Below are positions 32,694 to 41,806 of a stretch of DNA of 64,000 nt, piece after piece. Where the stretch lies: NCBI GenBank assembly GCA_945872365.1, contig CAMBZJ010000001.1:1-64000 (forward strand), read 5' to 3'. Below the pieces are notes generated by a model. It did not search any database, was not told the DNA's origin, and worked only from the letters and a program-made list of their open reading frames with translations. The DNA is from Klebsiella pneumoniae. GTDB taxonomy: Bacteria > Desulfobacterota > Binatia > UBA12015. Every line of letters begins with the position of its first letter. The stretch's first letter is position 1. The position numbers and the translations under genes are program-made.

Positions 32694-33605
32694 TCAGAGC
32701 TGCGAGAGCCAGGACCGGTACTTGGGGTCGCCGCCGCGCACCACCTCGTCGTACTTCTTCTGGAGCCCCTGCGTGACCGGCCCGGGCCTTCCGTCGCCGA
32801 TCTGCCGTCGATCGACCTCACGCACCGGTGTCACCTCCACGGCGGTGCCGGTGAGGAAGATCTCGTCGGCGATGTAGAGGTCGTCGCGCGTGATCATCTC
32901 TTCGCGGACCTCGAGCCCGCCGTCGGCGAGGATCCGCATCGCCGTGTCGCGGGTGATGCCGGGCAGGATCGAGTGGGCGCCCGGGGTGCGCACGACGCCG
33001 TCGCGCACCACGAAGAGATTCTCGCCGCTGCCCTCGGCGACGAACCCCAGCGTGTCGAGCATGAGCGCCTCGCCGAAGCCGCCGGAGCGGGCCTCCTGCG
33101 AGGCCAGGATCGAGTTCACGTAGTTGCCCACGGTCTTCGCCTTGGACATGAGCGTGTTGCTGTGGATCCGGTGGAACGAGGAGATCTTGGCGGTGATGCC
33201 GCTGGTCTTGCCCTCGTCGCCGAGATAGGCGCCCCAGCGCCACGCAGCGATCGCAACTCGGACGGGATTGGTCGCCGCGAGCCCCATCTCGCCGTCGCCG
33301 AGGTAGACGAGCGGCCGCAGGTAGCACTCGTCGAGCCGGTTGCGACGCACGGTCTCCATGCAAGCCTGCGCCAGCACCTCCCGCGAAAACGGGATTTCGA
33401 TCCCCAGGATGTGCGCCGAATCGCGCAGGCGACGCACGTGCTCGGGCAGCCGGAAGATCGCGGAGCGGCCGTCCACCAACTTGTAGCAGCGGATACCCTC
33501 GAAGGTCCCCATTCCGTAGTGCAAGGTGTGCGTGAGCACGTGCACGTTGGCCTCGTCCCAGGGAACGAGCCCGCCATCCATCCAGATCCAGTCGCTCTTC
33601 TCCAC
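32694..33605 (-). CDS. ilvE: branched-chain amino acid aminotransferase
   Basis: IlvE interconverts leucine, isoleucine and valine with their keto acids. The 303-residue protein is a fold-type IV PLP enzyme with GMGTFEGIRCYK, the PLP-lysine region KAKTVGNYVNSILASQEA, and SGENLFVVRDGVVRTP. Near the C-terminus are the usual ADEIFLTGTAVEVTPV and GPVTQGLQKKY. I chose GTG 33605, preceded by AGGGGAG. Ten bases separate it from glnE. Confidence 0.96.
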   Translation of the reverse strand: MEKSDWIWMDGGLVPWDEANVHVLTHTLHYGMGTFEGIRCYKLVDGRSAIFRLPEHVRRLRDSAHILGIEIPFSREVLAQACMETVRRNRLDECYLRPLVYLGDGEMGLAATNPVRVAIAAWRWGAYLGDEGKTSGITAKISSFHRIHSNTLMSKAKTVGNYVNSILASQEARSGGFGEALMLDTLGFVAEGSGENLFVVRDGVVRTPGAHSILPGITRDTAMRILADGGLEVREEMITRDDLYIADEIFLTGTAVEVTPVREVDRRQIGDGRPGPVTQGLQKKYDEVVRGGDPKYRSWLSQL

Positions 33606-33615
33606 GATGCTCCCC

Positions 33616-36600
33616 TCAGGCCGGGCGCTCGGCCGGCGCATGGCAGCCGACCAGCCGGTCGTAGATGGCCCGCACCCTCTCTCGGTGCCGGTCGTACTCC
33701 CCTAGCAGAACCTCGCCGGGCTCCGCGCCCGGCCCCTCGATGCCCATGCGCCGCGCGGTCCGGATGAGCGCCGCGGGATCGCGGGCGATGCGCTCGATCG
33801 GGTGCTCACCCTCGATGCGCAGCCGGTTTTCGAGCCCGCGCAGGAACGAGTAGGACGCGGCGAGGCCCGCCCTCTCCTCCTCCGAGAGGAGTCCGAGCCT
33901 GCCCATCGCGTCGACCAGGCGGCGCGTCGCGCGATGGCGCAACTCGGGATGCGCATGCCCATGCGCGAGCGCGGCCGCCTGGGCCAGGAATTCGACGTCG
34001 ACGAGGCCGCCGCGGCCCATCTTCAGGTTGAACGTCGATGCGTCCTCGCGGGCGAGTTCCTTCTCCATGCGGCGGCGGACGCGCGCGATCTCGGCGAGTT
34101 CGCCCTCCTCGAGGCCTCGCCCGTAGACGAACCGGCCGACCACGGCGTCGATCGACCGGGCGAGATCCGCGGGGCCGCAGACGACCCGCGCCCGGACGAG
34201 CGCCTGGCGCTCCCAGAGGGCGGCGGAGTCGGCATGGTAGGCGTCGAAAGCCTCGAGGGAAGTGACCAGCGGCCCTCCCCGACCCGACGGCCGCAGGCGG
34301 GTGTCGATCTTGTAGACGTAGCCCTCGCGGGTGGCGAGTTGGAGCACCATCATCAGCAGCTGCGCCACCTTGCTGAAGAACTCATGCGGAGAGAGTCCGC
34401 CGCTCTCCGCCGCCGTCACGGCCTCCGGGAGAGCGGTCGTAGCCATCGCGACCGGCGTGGAGAACGCGTCGGCCGCGGGTCCGTAGACGAAGATCAGGTC
34501 GAGATCGGAGTGGTAGTTGAGCTCGAAGCTTCCGAGCTTGCCCATCGCGATCACGGCGAGTCCGAGCCCGGCCGGAGCGCCGTAGCGCGCGGTGCGCTCG
34601 GCGAGCGCGATCGCGTAGGCGCGGGCCAGGCAGACGTCGGCGAGCGCGCTCAGCTGGTCGGCGACGACGTTGTAGTGCATTTCGCCGAGGATGTCGTGGA
34701 CGCCGATGCGCAGCATCTCGTCGCTGCGGAAGCGCCGCAGGGCGTCGAGCTTCTCCTCGAAGTCGCCGCAGGCAGCGAGTTGCCCGTCGAGTTCGGCTCC
34801 CATCTCGTCCCCGGTCTTCATGGTCACGGCGAGATCCGAGCGGACCAGCGTATCGATGAGTTCCGGGTGCTGGAGGAGCACGCGCGAGAGGTACTCGCTG
34901 CTCGCGAAGAGCGAGACCAGAAGACGGAGCGTCGCCGGGTTCTCGGCGAGCAGTGCCGTGAAGGTGCGCCGTGCACCGACCCGCTGGAGGAACTCGGCGA
35001 GCATCGACAGCGCCCTGTCGGGGTCCGGCGACTCGCAGACCGCCGAGAGGAGTACGGGGGCGAGCTCCTGGACGGTGCGACGAGTCGCCGAACGCGACTC
35101 CGGAACGCCGTCGCGGATCGACTTGAGGGCTCCCGCCGCGACCCCGGGCTCCCGGAAACCGAGCGCCGAGAGCCGCTCCTCGACACCGGGCGCATCGAGC
35201 GAGTCCATCAGGTCTCGAGCGCCGGTTCCGTCCATCGCCTCCTGCCGGGCGCGTCGCGAGCGGAACAGGTCATCGAAGGCGTGCTGCACGCGCCCCGTCT
35301 GGTCGGTGTGGATCGACTCGAAGCGCGCGAGTGCGTCCGCGCCGGGGCTTCGTACCCAGACCGGCCCCTCGCCGTCGAGGTGCAACGCGAGCCGGCGCGC
35401 GACGACGGCGCGCTCCGCCCCCGACTCGGGCAGCACATGGACCTGCCGATCCTCGTCGATCTGCAGCGCATGCTCGACCCGCCGCAGCCAGCGGTAGGCG
35501 TCGGCGAGCATCGTCCCGTCGGAAGGATCAAGCAGCCCCACCTCCACCAGGATGCGCAGGGAAGCGAGCGTGCCGCGTTCGCGCAGGCGGCGATCGCGTC
35601 CGCCGTGCACCAGCGAGAACGACTGCACCAGGAACTCGACCTCGCGAATCCCCCCGGGTCCGAGCTTGACGTGCCGCCGCCCCTTGCCGGCTCCCCGGAC
35701 CTGATCGTCGACACGCGCCTTCATCGCCTCGAGGTCCGCGATCATGGTGTAGTCGAGTGTTCGGCAGTAGATGAAGGGGGCGAGTCCCGAGAGTAGCCGC
35801 CCCGCCAAGTCGAGGTCGCCACCCACCGGGCGAGCCTTGAACATCGCCGCGCGCTCCCAGGTCTGTCCGAAGGACTCGTAGTAGCCGAGGGTCGCCTGCA
35901 AGGTGCTGGTAAGTGGCCCGTTCATCCCGTCGGGGCGCAGCCGGAGGTCCACCCGGAAGACGAAGCCATCGTCGGTGACCTCCGAGAGCAGCCGGGTCGT
36001 GCGCTCGCCGAGGCGGGTGAAGAATTCCAGGGGCGCGAGCGATCCACGCGGCCCCCCCGTAGTCGGCTCCCCCTCCGACTCATGCAGGAAGACCAGGTCG
36101 ACGTCGGAACTGTAGTTGAGTTCGCGTGCACCGAGCTTGCCCATGCCAAGGACGCCGAATCCGTTGGGCTTGCCGGCTGCGATCTCGAGCACACCGACCT
36201 CGGCCTCGAGTTGGCGCCGCGCGAGCTCGGCCGCGGCGGCGATCGCCGTATCCGCCGTCGCGCTCAGGGCCTCGAGCGTCTCCTCGATCGGAGCGAGACC
36301 CCAGAGGTCGCGCGCCCCGATCCGCAGGTAGGCCCGCTGCCGCCAGCGCCGCAGGAGGCGGGCCGCGCAGGCGGGTTCGAGCGCCTCGGCGGAGGCGAGT
36401 GCCGCGCGAGCGAGGCATGCGGGGGAATCCTGCCCGTGCACGGCCCGCGCGAGCCAGGTCGCCCAATCCGGGTCCGTCGCGAGGACCCGGGCCAGGTGGG
36501 CACTGCCGCCGAGCAGCACGAGCAGCGCGATGCGCGCCTCGCGATCGAGGCCGCCGACGCCGGCCGCAGCCGCCGGGAGATCGTCGAGCCGCGCCAGCGC

Positions 36601-36732
36601 GAGCGTGGGGTCGGCCGCCCAGCGCGCCTCGTCCGCGAGGTCCGCCGGAGTCGGCCCCGGCGGCCGGCCCAGCCGCTCCCAGGTGCGCTCGGCCGCCTCG
36701 AACAGGCTGGCGTCCGGTTCACCGCTCGTCAC
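33616..36732 (-). CDS. glnE: bifunctional glutamine synthetase adenylyltransferase / adenylyl-removing enzyme
   Basis: GlnE adenylylates and de-adenylylates glutamine synthetase in response to PII signalling. The 1038-residue protein has two nucleotidyltransferase domains, each followed by a helical GlnD_UR_UTase-like domain. The N-terminal one has GMGKLGARELNYSSDVDLVF and the C-terminal one AMGKLGSFELNYHSDLDLIF. Also seen are GPGGIREVEFLVQ and GRGGLVDVEFLAQ. Size and motif order match the family. The start is GTG 36732, nine bases after the trmFO stop, and it has only a weak ribosome-binding site. The much longer open frame upstream is a high-GC artefact. Confidence 0.97.
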   Translation of the reverse strand: MTSGEPDASLFEAAERTWERLGRPPGPTPADLADEARWAADPTLALARLDDLPAAAAGVGGLDREARIALLVLLGGSAHLARVLATDPDWATWLARAVHGQDSPACLARAALASAEALEPACAARLLRRWRQRAYLRIGARDLWGLAPIEETLEALSATADTAIAAAAELARRQLEAEVGVLEIAAGKPNGFGVLGMGKLGARELNYSSDVDLVFLHESEGEPTTGGPRGSLAPLEFFTRLGERTTRLLSEVTDDGFVFRVDLRLRPDGMNGPLTSTLQATLGYYESFGQTWERAAMFKARPVGGDLDLAGRLLSGLAPFIYCRTLDYTMIADLEAMKARVDDQVRGAGKGRRHVKLGPGGIREVEFLVQSFSLVHGGRDRRLRERGTLASLRILVEVGLLDPSDGTMLADAYRWLRRVEHALQIDEDRQVHVLPESGAERAVVARRLALHLDGEGPVWVRSPGADALARFESIHTDQTGRVQHAFDDLFRSRRARQEAMDGTGARDLMDSLDAPGVEERLSALGFREPGVAAGALKSIRDGVPESRSATRRTVQELAPVLLSAVCESPDPDRALSMLAEFLQRVGARRTFTALLAENPATLRLLVSLFASSEYLSRVLLQHPELIDTLVRSDLAVTMKTGDEMGAELDGQLAACGDFEEKLDALRRFRSDEMLRIGVHDILGEMHYNVVADQLSALADVCLARAYAIALAERTARYGAPAGLGLAVIAMGKLGSFELNYHSDLDLIFVYGPAADAFSTPVAMATTALPEAVTAAESGGLSPHEFFSKVAQLLMMVLQLATREGYVYKIDTRLRPSGRGGPLVTSLEAFDAYHADSAALWERQALVRARVVCGPADLARSIDAVVGRFVYGRGLEEGELAEIARVRRRMEKELAREDASTFNLKMGRGGLVDVEFLAQAAALAHGHAHPELRHRATRRLVDAMGRLGLLSEEERAGLAASYSFLRGLENRLRIEGEHPIERIARDPAALIRTARRMGIEGPGAEPGEVLLGEYDRHRERVRAIYDRLVGCHAPAERPA

Positions 36733-36740
36733 GCCGGAAC

Positions 36741-38075
36741 TCAGGCCGCACTCCGCACCGACGTGAGCGCCTCTTCGCGAAACCCTTCGAGATCCGCGAG
36801 CGCACGCTCGGCGAGTGCACGCTTCTTCTCCGGCCCACGGTGGCGGCGCTCGGCCAGGTCGGGGAAGAGTCCGTAGTTCGCGTTCACCGGCTGGAACTCG
36901 CGTCGACCGGGTTCGGTGACGTAGGCGACCAGAGCCCCAAGAGCCGTCGTTGGCGGCGGCACGATCGGGAGACATCCCGTGGCGAGCCGCGACGCGTTCA
37001 CGCCGGCGAGCCACCCTGCACTCGTCGACTCCAGATAGCCCTCGACACCGATCAACTGTCCCGCGAGGAGAAGGTCGGGACGCACCCGGGTCTGCAACGT
37101 CGGTTGAAGGATCTCGGGGGCCTCGATGAACGTGTTGCGGTGCAGGCTTCCGAGCCGGACGAACTCGGCCCGCTCGAGTCCCGGGATCGTGCGGAACACG
37201 CGGCGTTGCTCCAGGTAGGTCATCTTGGTCTGGAAACCGACCAGGTTGAACAGCGTCGCGTTGCGATCGTCTTGGCGGAGTTGCACCACCGCGTGCGGCC
37301 GGCGGCCGGTGCGCGGATCGGTGAGGCCGACCGGCTTGAGCGGCCCGTAGGCGAGCGTCTCGGGACCGCGTCGCGCCATCTCCTCGATCGGCAGGCAACC
37401 CTCGAAGTGCACGCAGCGCTCGAAATCCCGGGTCGGAACCTTCTCGGCAGCGAGCACGTCGGCGACGAGTCTCTCGTACTGCTCCCGGTCGAGCGGGCAG
37501 TTCACGTAATCGTCGCCGCCCTTTCCGTAGCGTGAAGCGCGGAACGCGACCGACAGGTCGATCGAGTCGGCGGTCACGATCGGGGCGATCGCATCGTAGA
37601 AGTAAAGGTATTCCTTCCCGAAGAGAGCGCGCAACGACTCCGCGAGCGCGGGCGAGGTGAGCGGACCCGAAGCGACGATCGCGAGCCCCTCGGGAAGCCG
37701 TTCGACTTCGTCGCGCACGAGTTCGACGAGCGGCTCGGCGGCGATGGCCGCGGTCATGTCCTCGGCGAACCCCTCGCGGTCGACGGCGAGCGAGCCGCCC
37801 GCGGGTACCCGGTGGCGTTCGGCGACCTCGATCACGAGCGAGCCCAGGCGGCGCATTTCCTCCTTCAGCAGGCCGATCGCAGTCGTGATCTCGGCGCTGC
37901 GGAAGCTGTTCGAACAGACCAGTTCCGCGAGCCGGTCGGTCTGGTGCGCCTCGGTGCCGCGCACCGGTCGCATCTCGTGGAGTTCGACGCGCACGCCGCG
38001 GCGCGCGAGCTGCCAGGCGGCCTCGCAGCCCGCGAGGCCGCCGCCGATCACCTTCACCACCGGCGCATTCGTCAT
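36741..38075 (-). CDS. trmFO: methylenetetrahydrofolate-tRNA-(uracil-54-C5)-methyltransferase TrmFO
   Basis: TrmFO is a folate/FAD-dependent enzyme that makes m5U54 in tRNA. The 444-residue protein has the N-terminal FAD motif [19 protein letters not shown], and CSNSFRS with the catalytic Cys. It also has [28 protein letters not shown] and [20 protein letters not shown], all family signatures. ATG 38075 has a GGGGAGAGG site directly upstream. It starts the minus-strand operon to glnE, ilvE and the aldolase. Confidence 0.97.
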   Translation of the reverse strand: MTNAPVVKVIGGGLAGCEAAWQLARRGVRVELHEMRPVRGTEAHQTDRLAELVCSNSFRSAEITTAIGLLKEEMRRLGSLVIEVAERHRVPAGGSLAVDREGFAEDMTAAIAAEPLVELVRDEVERLPEGLAIVASGPLTSPALAESLRALFGKEYLYFYDAIAPIVTADSIDLSVAFRASRYGKGGDDYVNCPLDREQYERLVADVLAAEKVPTRDFERCVHFEGCLPIEEMARRGPETLAYGPLKPVGLTDPRTGRRPHAVVQLRQDDRNATLFNLVGFQTKMTYLEQRRVFRTIPGLERAEFVRLGSLHRNTFIEAPEILQPTLQTRVRPDLLLAGQLIGVEGYLESTSAGWLAGVNASRLATGCLPIVPPPTTALGALVAYVTEPGRREFQPVNANYGLFPDLAERRHRGPEKKRALAERALADLEGFREEALTSVRSAA

Positions 38076-38166
38076 CCTCTCCCCGTAGCGGTCCGGGCGC
38101 CGCCGCGAAAGAAAGAAGGCGGGAACGGTCGGTTTCGCCGTCTGCTCGTGGATGGTAGGCGCACGC

Positions 38167-39243
38167 ATGCGGGCAGCCATCTTCGTCGGCCAGGGAAGAC
38201 CGCTCTCCCTCGAGGACGTGACTCCCGCCGCCCCGGGACCGGGCGACGTCGTCGTCGAGATCGGGGCGAGCGGCGTCTGCCACTCCGACCTGTCGGTGGT
38301 GAACGGCTACCTTTCGCTGCCGCCCCCGATGGTCCTCGGCCACGAGGGCGCGGGACGCGTCGTCGAGGTCGGGCGCGAGGTGACCAAGGTGAAGAAGGGC
38401 GACCGGGTGATCGCCTCTTTCGTCCCGGCCTGCGGCACCTGCTGGCACTGCGAGCACGAGAACTCGAACCTCTGCTCGTTCGAGAGCCGCACGATGACGA
38501 CCCGGCGCGGAAGCCGCCCGGACGGCTCGCCCTACACCGCCTTCACCGGTCTAGGCACCTTCGCCGAGGCGATGACGGCGAGCGAACACTCGGTCGTCCG
38601 GATCGACTCCGACCTCCCCGACGAACAGCTCGCGCTGATCGGCTGCGGAGTCACAACCGGCGTTGGCGCGGCGCTCAACACGGCGCGCGTCGTGCCCGGC
38701 TCCACGGTCGCCGTGGTCGGCTGCGGCGGCGTCGGTCAGGCCGTGATCCAGGGCGCCCGGATCGCGGGCGCCTCGCGGATCATCGCGGTCGACACGGTCG
38801 CGCTGAAACGCGACCAGGCGCAACGCTTCGGTGCGACCGATCTCGTCGATCCGAAAGCCGGGGAGGCCGTGCGTCAGGTGAAGGACCTCACCGGGGGACG
38901 CGGAGCCGACTACGCCTTCGAGGTGGTCGGACTTCCGGAGACGATCCTCCAGGCCTACGCGATGGCGCGCAAGGGCGGCGCCGTGGTCGTCGTCGGCATG
39001 AGCCGGGTCGATGCCCAGGTGACGTTTCCGGCCTTCCAGCTCTTCTACGACGAGAAGCGGATCCTCGGCAGCAAGTACGGATCCGCGCAGGTCCGCCGCG
39101 ACTTCCAGCGCTTCGTCGGACTGATCGAGACCGGGCGTCTCGACATCGGCGCGATGGTGTCGCGCCGGATCCGGATCGACGACGTGAACGACGCCTTCCG
39201 CGCGATGGAGGCGGGCGAGGTCATCCGCAGCGTCGTCGTCTGA
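38167..39243 (+). CDS. zinc-dependent alcohol dehydrogenase (MDR family)
   Basis: The 358-residue enzyme oxidises an alcohol or reduces an aldehyde with NAD. Catalytic zinc ligands are Cys in GVCHSDL and His in GHEGAG. The structural zinc lobe is [15 protein letters not shown], and the NAD motif is [15 protein letters not shown]. The pattern is close to Zn-ADH of the class III/aryl-alcohol type, but the thiol-adduct specificity is not readable. I chose ATG 38167 over the longer frame start at 38152. It is divergent from trmFO across 91 bases. Confidence 0.92.
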   Translation: MRAAIFVGQGRPLSLEDVTPAAPGPGDVVVEIGASGVCHSDLSVVNGYLSLPPPMVLGHEGAGRVVEVGREVTKVKKGDRVIASFVPACGTCWHCEHENSNLCSFESRTMTTRRGSRPDGSPYTAFTGLGTFAEAMTASEHSVVRIDSDLPDEQLALIGCGVTTGVGAALNTARVVPGSTVAVVGCGGVGQAVIQGARIAGASRIIAVDTVALKRDQAQRFGATDLVDPKAGEAVRQVKDLTGGRGADYAFEVVGLPETILQAYAMARKGGAVVVVGMSRVDAQVTFPAFQLFYDEKRILGSKYGSAQVRRDFQRFVGLIETGRLDIGAMVSRRIRIDDVNDAFRAMEAGEVIRSVVV

Positions 39244-39334
39244 CCCGGCCCCCGGTTCGGGAAATCCCGGGCCTCGTGGTAGTCACGCGCGAAGACGGTC
39301 GGGGCCACAGGAGCCGCGGCAAAGGAGGTGGAGG

Positions 39335-39907
39335 ATGCAGGACCGACACGGGCGCAACGGGCGGGTGGCGATGCTCGCGGCTGCGATCCTGCTGCTCGCC
39401 GGCACGGCCCGGGCCGAGACCGCGTGGATCGCTGGAGGACAGCGCGCGAACGTGCGGAGCGCCCCCGACGTGGACGCGCGCGCACTCGGCTATGCCGATC
39501 CCGCCGACCGCGTGGAATTGCTCGAAACCTCGGGCGGATGGTCGCACGTGAAGACGCACGACGGCGTCGACGGTTGGGTCGTCGCATCGCGCCTTCAGAC
39601 CGACCCGCCGACCGGGGCGCGCGCCGCCGCGATGGCCTCCGACCTCGACGAACTCCGCGGCAAGCTGGCCAGGGCGGACGAGACCGCGAAGCAGTTGCGC
39701 GCCGCGGCGGAGCAGTCGTCGGCGAAGGAACGCGAACAGAAGGCCGAGATCGGGCGACTGGTCGCCGCGCAGGAGGCGGTCCACGGCGACGTCCGCTGGC
39801 GCGAGTGGATCACCGGCGCCGGGATCCTGCTCGGCGGCATGCTGATCGGTGCCCTCCTCTCGCGGACGCAGGCGCGACGCAGCGGCGCCCAACGACTGCG
39901 CCTCTGA
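39335..39907 (+). CDS. SH3-domain periplasmic/inner-membrane protein (YgiM type)
   Basis: The 190-residue product has a signal peptide (residues 1-27, ending ARAET), a bacterial SH3 domain (about residues 30-90, [20 protein letters not shown] and [11 protein letters not shown]), a coiled coil at about residues 105-145, and a transmembrane helix near the C-terminus ([18 protein letters not shown]) with a basic tail. This architecture matches the YgiM/TIGR04211 family, whose role is poorly known. The gene starts 91 bases after the ADH and has a GGAGGTGGAGG site ahead of the ATG. Confidence 0.88.
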   Translation: MQDRHGRNGRVAMLAAAILLLAGTARAETAWIAGGQRANVRSAPDVDARALGYADPADRVELLETSGGWSHVKTHDGVDGWVVASRLQTDPPTGARAAAMASDLDELRGKLARADETAKQLRAAAEQSSAKEREQKAEIGRLVAAQEAVHGDVRWREWITGAGILLGGMLIGALLSRTQARRSGAQRLRL

Positions 39908-40015
39908 TCGACCACCCGTCCGCCTCGCCCGGTCGAGTGGTGTTGCGACCGGCCAGAAGCGCGCCCGCCCCCTCGGTCGCGGTTGGTGCCCCGTTGCGCG
40001 TGGGCATCGCGCCGC

Positions 40016-40153
40016 GATGTCCACGCCGAGCATGCTCCTGGGAGGGTCGAGGATGTGCCCCACCGAAGCGCAGACCTGGAAACTCCTCCCCAGGTCCGTC
40101 GCCCGTGTCTTCGCCTTGGCCGGCGACTCGACCACCACCAAGTTCTTCGCCAT
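40016..40153 (-). pseudogene. topA: topA (DNA topoisomerase I) 5' fragment
   Basis: The minus strand encodes an intact start (ATG 40153 with a GGGGAG site just upstream) and the first 46 residues of topoisomerase [17 protein letters not shown] and then [16 protein letters not shown] up to MLGVDI. After about 40016 homology ends, and I find no later part of topA in any frame before the end of the SH3 gene at 39907. Several conserved residues in the fragment are already changed (for example the KT-I/N-x-YLG region reads KTRATDLG), which fits a decaying remnant. It lies right after dprA, where a full topA is usually found. A working topA must be elsewhere. Confidence 0.85.
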
Positions 40154-40223
40154 CGTCCGCTCCGCTCCCCCTTCGAGCGCCCCGCGCTGACTCCCCTCCG
40201 ACGGTCCGTCAATCCCGCCCCCC

Positions 40224-41150
40224 TTATTGGCCATGGGTCCAGCCACGCCCCTGGGGTGCCGCCGCGAAGCCCCCGGCCGGGCCGCGGAGGATCGTGCCCC
40301 GGAGTTCAAGATCCAGTAAATCCCCAAGGATTTCGCGGACTTCGCGGCCCAAGTACAAAGCGATCGCATCCGGGGTCGACGCCCCCGAGGCGAGCGCCTC
40401 GACGATCGCGGCATGCCGTGGCGCGAGCGGGGACGGGCCCGGGGCCGCGGCCGTGCCCGCCTGCAAGCGGGCCGAGCGGAGCGTCGGCAGTTCGGCGAGA
40501 ACGTCCTCGACCCCCTCGACCAGCCGCGCCCCCTGCTTGAGCAGCGCATGCGGCCCCCGGGAACGCGGCGAGTTGATCGGCCCGGGTACCGCGAAGACCT
40601 CGCGGCCCTGCTCGAGCGCGTGCCGGGCGGTGGAGATCGAGCCGCTGCGCTGGGTCGCCTCGACGACGATCACCCCGAGGGCGAGCGCCGAAAGGATGCG
40701 GTTGCGCTGCGGAAAGTGGTGCGGGAGCGCGGGCGTCCCGGGTTCGTGTTCGCCGAGGACCAGGCCGTTGGCAAGGATATCCTTGCGCAGCCGCGCATGC
40801 GGACGCGGGTAGACGACGTCGGTGCCGCAGCCGATGACGGCGAGGGTGATTCCCCCGGCTTCGAGGGCTCCGCGGTGGGCCGCTCCGTCGATCCCGACGG
40901 CGAGGCCGCTCACCACCGCCACGCCGTTCTCGGCAAGGCGACGGCCGAGGTCGCGGGCGACGGCGAGTCCGTAAGCAGTGGCGTCCCGGGCGCCGACGAC
41001 GGCAATCGCGGCAGGCCACGGCCGACCAGCGACGAAGTCCGCGGCGAGTGCGCCGCGCAAGTGGAGCCGTTTGGGCGGGTCGGGGATCTCCCGCAGGGCG
41101 GCAGGCCAGCCGGGGTCGGATCGCTGCAGTCGAAGCTCGTGCATGGCCAT
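40224..41150 (-). CDS. dprA: DNA-processing protein DprA
   Basis: DprA binds incoming single-stranded DNA and loads RecA during natural transformation. The 308-residue protein has the Rossmann-like DprA core: [60 protein letters not shown] and the [20 protein letters not shown] motif (quoted in parts). A C-terminal winged-helix domain follows ([17 protein letters not shown]). The start is ATG 41150. The usual downstream partner topA is broken. Confidence 0.95.
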   Translation of the reverse strand: MAMHELRLQRSDPGWPAALREIPDPPKRLHLRGALAADFVAGRPWPAAIAVVGARDATAYGLAVARDLGRRLAENGVAVVSGLAVGIDGAAHRGALEAGGITLAVIGCGTDVVYPRPHARLRKDILANGLVLGEHEPGTPALPHHFPQRNRILSALALGVIVVEATQRSGSISTARHALEQGREVFAVPGPINSPRSRGPHALLKQGARLVEGVEDVLAELPTLRSARLQAGTAAAPGPSPLAPRHAAIVEALASGASTPDAIALYLGREVREILGDLLDLELRGTILRGPAGGFAAAPQGRGWTHGQ

Positions 41151-41223
41151 GCGCGGTAGAGCGCCGACTGCGCATCCGCCATGTCGGAGAGGTCATTTCG
41201 ATGCGCTGCGCCCTGGCCAGCGT

Positions 41224-41250
41224 TTGACAAGCGCGGAGCCCTGTCCTAAT
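41224..41250 (+). promoter_or_regulatory. candidate promoter of the SCP2 gene
   Basis: A perfect TTGACA lies at 41224-41229. CCTAAT at 41245-41250 is the best -10 match, at a short 15-base spacing; TAATCG at 17 bases is a poorer alternative. It points to the SCP2 gene, whose ATG is at 41389. The remaining dprA-SCP2 gap (41151-41388) shows no RNA gene. Confidence 0.4.
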
Positions 41251-41388
41251 CGTGAAGCCCGTCGGGCCGGGGCGCTTTCGGGCGTCTCGTCATCCCCCGA
41301 CAAATCCATTTTCAGACCCCCCGGGGTCCCTCCCCACCGCGAGGTGGCGCGAGGCGAACAAGCGACCAGAGAAAGAAGGAGTCGAGAC

Positions 41389-41730
41389 ATGGCCGAGATG
41401 CCGAAGAACGTGAAGGAAATCTTCGAGATGATGCCCGGGCAGTTCAATGCCGATGCCGCCAAGGGTATGAACTCGGTCATCCAGTTCAACCTCTCGGGCG
41501 AAGGCGACAACGCCGGCCAGTACCACGCGATCATCAAGGACGGGCTGCTCGAAGTCGCCAAGGGCGTGCACGCTTCGCCGAGCATGACCATGACGATGGC
41601 CGGCACCGACTACCTCGACATGACCACGGGCAAGCTCAACGGCCAGATGGCCTTCATGAGCGGCAAGCTGAAGATCGCGGGTGACATGGGCCTCGCGATG
41701 AAGATGCAGCAGCTCTTCAAGATGGGCTGA
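41389..41730 (+). CDS. SCP2 sterol-binding domain protein
   Basis: The 113-residue single-domain protein has the SCP2 pattern of alternating hydrophobic strands and helices (VIQFNLSGEGDNAG, MTMTMAGTDYLDMTTGKLNG, GKLKIAGDMGLAMKMQQLFK). SCP2 domains carry lipids, acyl-CoAs or steroids. An AAGGAGTC site lies seven bases upstream. A strong promoter-like TTGACA upstream and a classical terminator downstream suggest a separately and well expressed gene. Confidence 0.9.
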   Translation: MAEMPKNVKEIFEMMPGQFNADAAKGMNSVIQFNLSGEGDNAGQYHAIIKDGLLEVAKGVHASPSMTMTMAGTDYLDMTTGKLNGQMAFMSGKLKIAGDMGLAMKMQQLFKMG

Positions 41731-41748
41731 TCCCTCCCGGGATCGAGA

Positions 41749-41784
41749 AAAGCGCCGGTCGGAAACGACCGGCGCTTTTTCTTT
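41749..41784. terminator. bidirectional intrinsic terminator
   Basis: A perfect 10-bp stem (AGCGCCGGTC at 41751-41760 with GACCGGCGCT at 41767-41776) with a six-base loop is followed by TTTTCTTTT on the plus strand. The mirror sequence AAAA before the stem provides a T-run on the minus strand. It ends both the SCP2 gene and the convergent acetyltransferase gene. Confidence 0.92.
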
Positions 41785-41806
41785 TGTCGTCGCGACCGCC
41801 GGGGAC

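Noticed and set aside
33616..38457. A 1613-codon open frame on the minus strand
   Set aside because: High GC removes stop codons. Only the part up to GTG 36732 matches GlnE; upstream the frame is a shadow of trmFO in another frame.
41146..41230. tRNA-like GGTAGAGCG sequence near 41155
   Set aside because: No acceptor-stem pair, no GGTTCGAATCC-type T-loop and no anticodon arm. The similarity is limited to the D-arm consensus.
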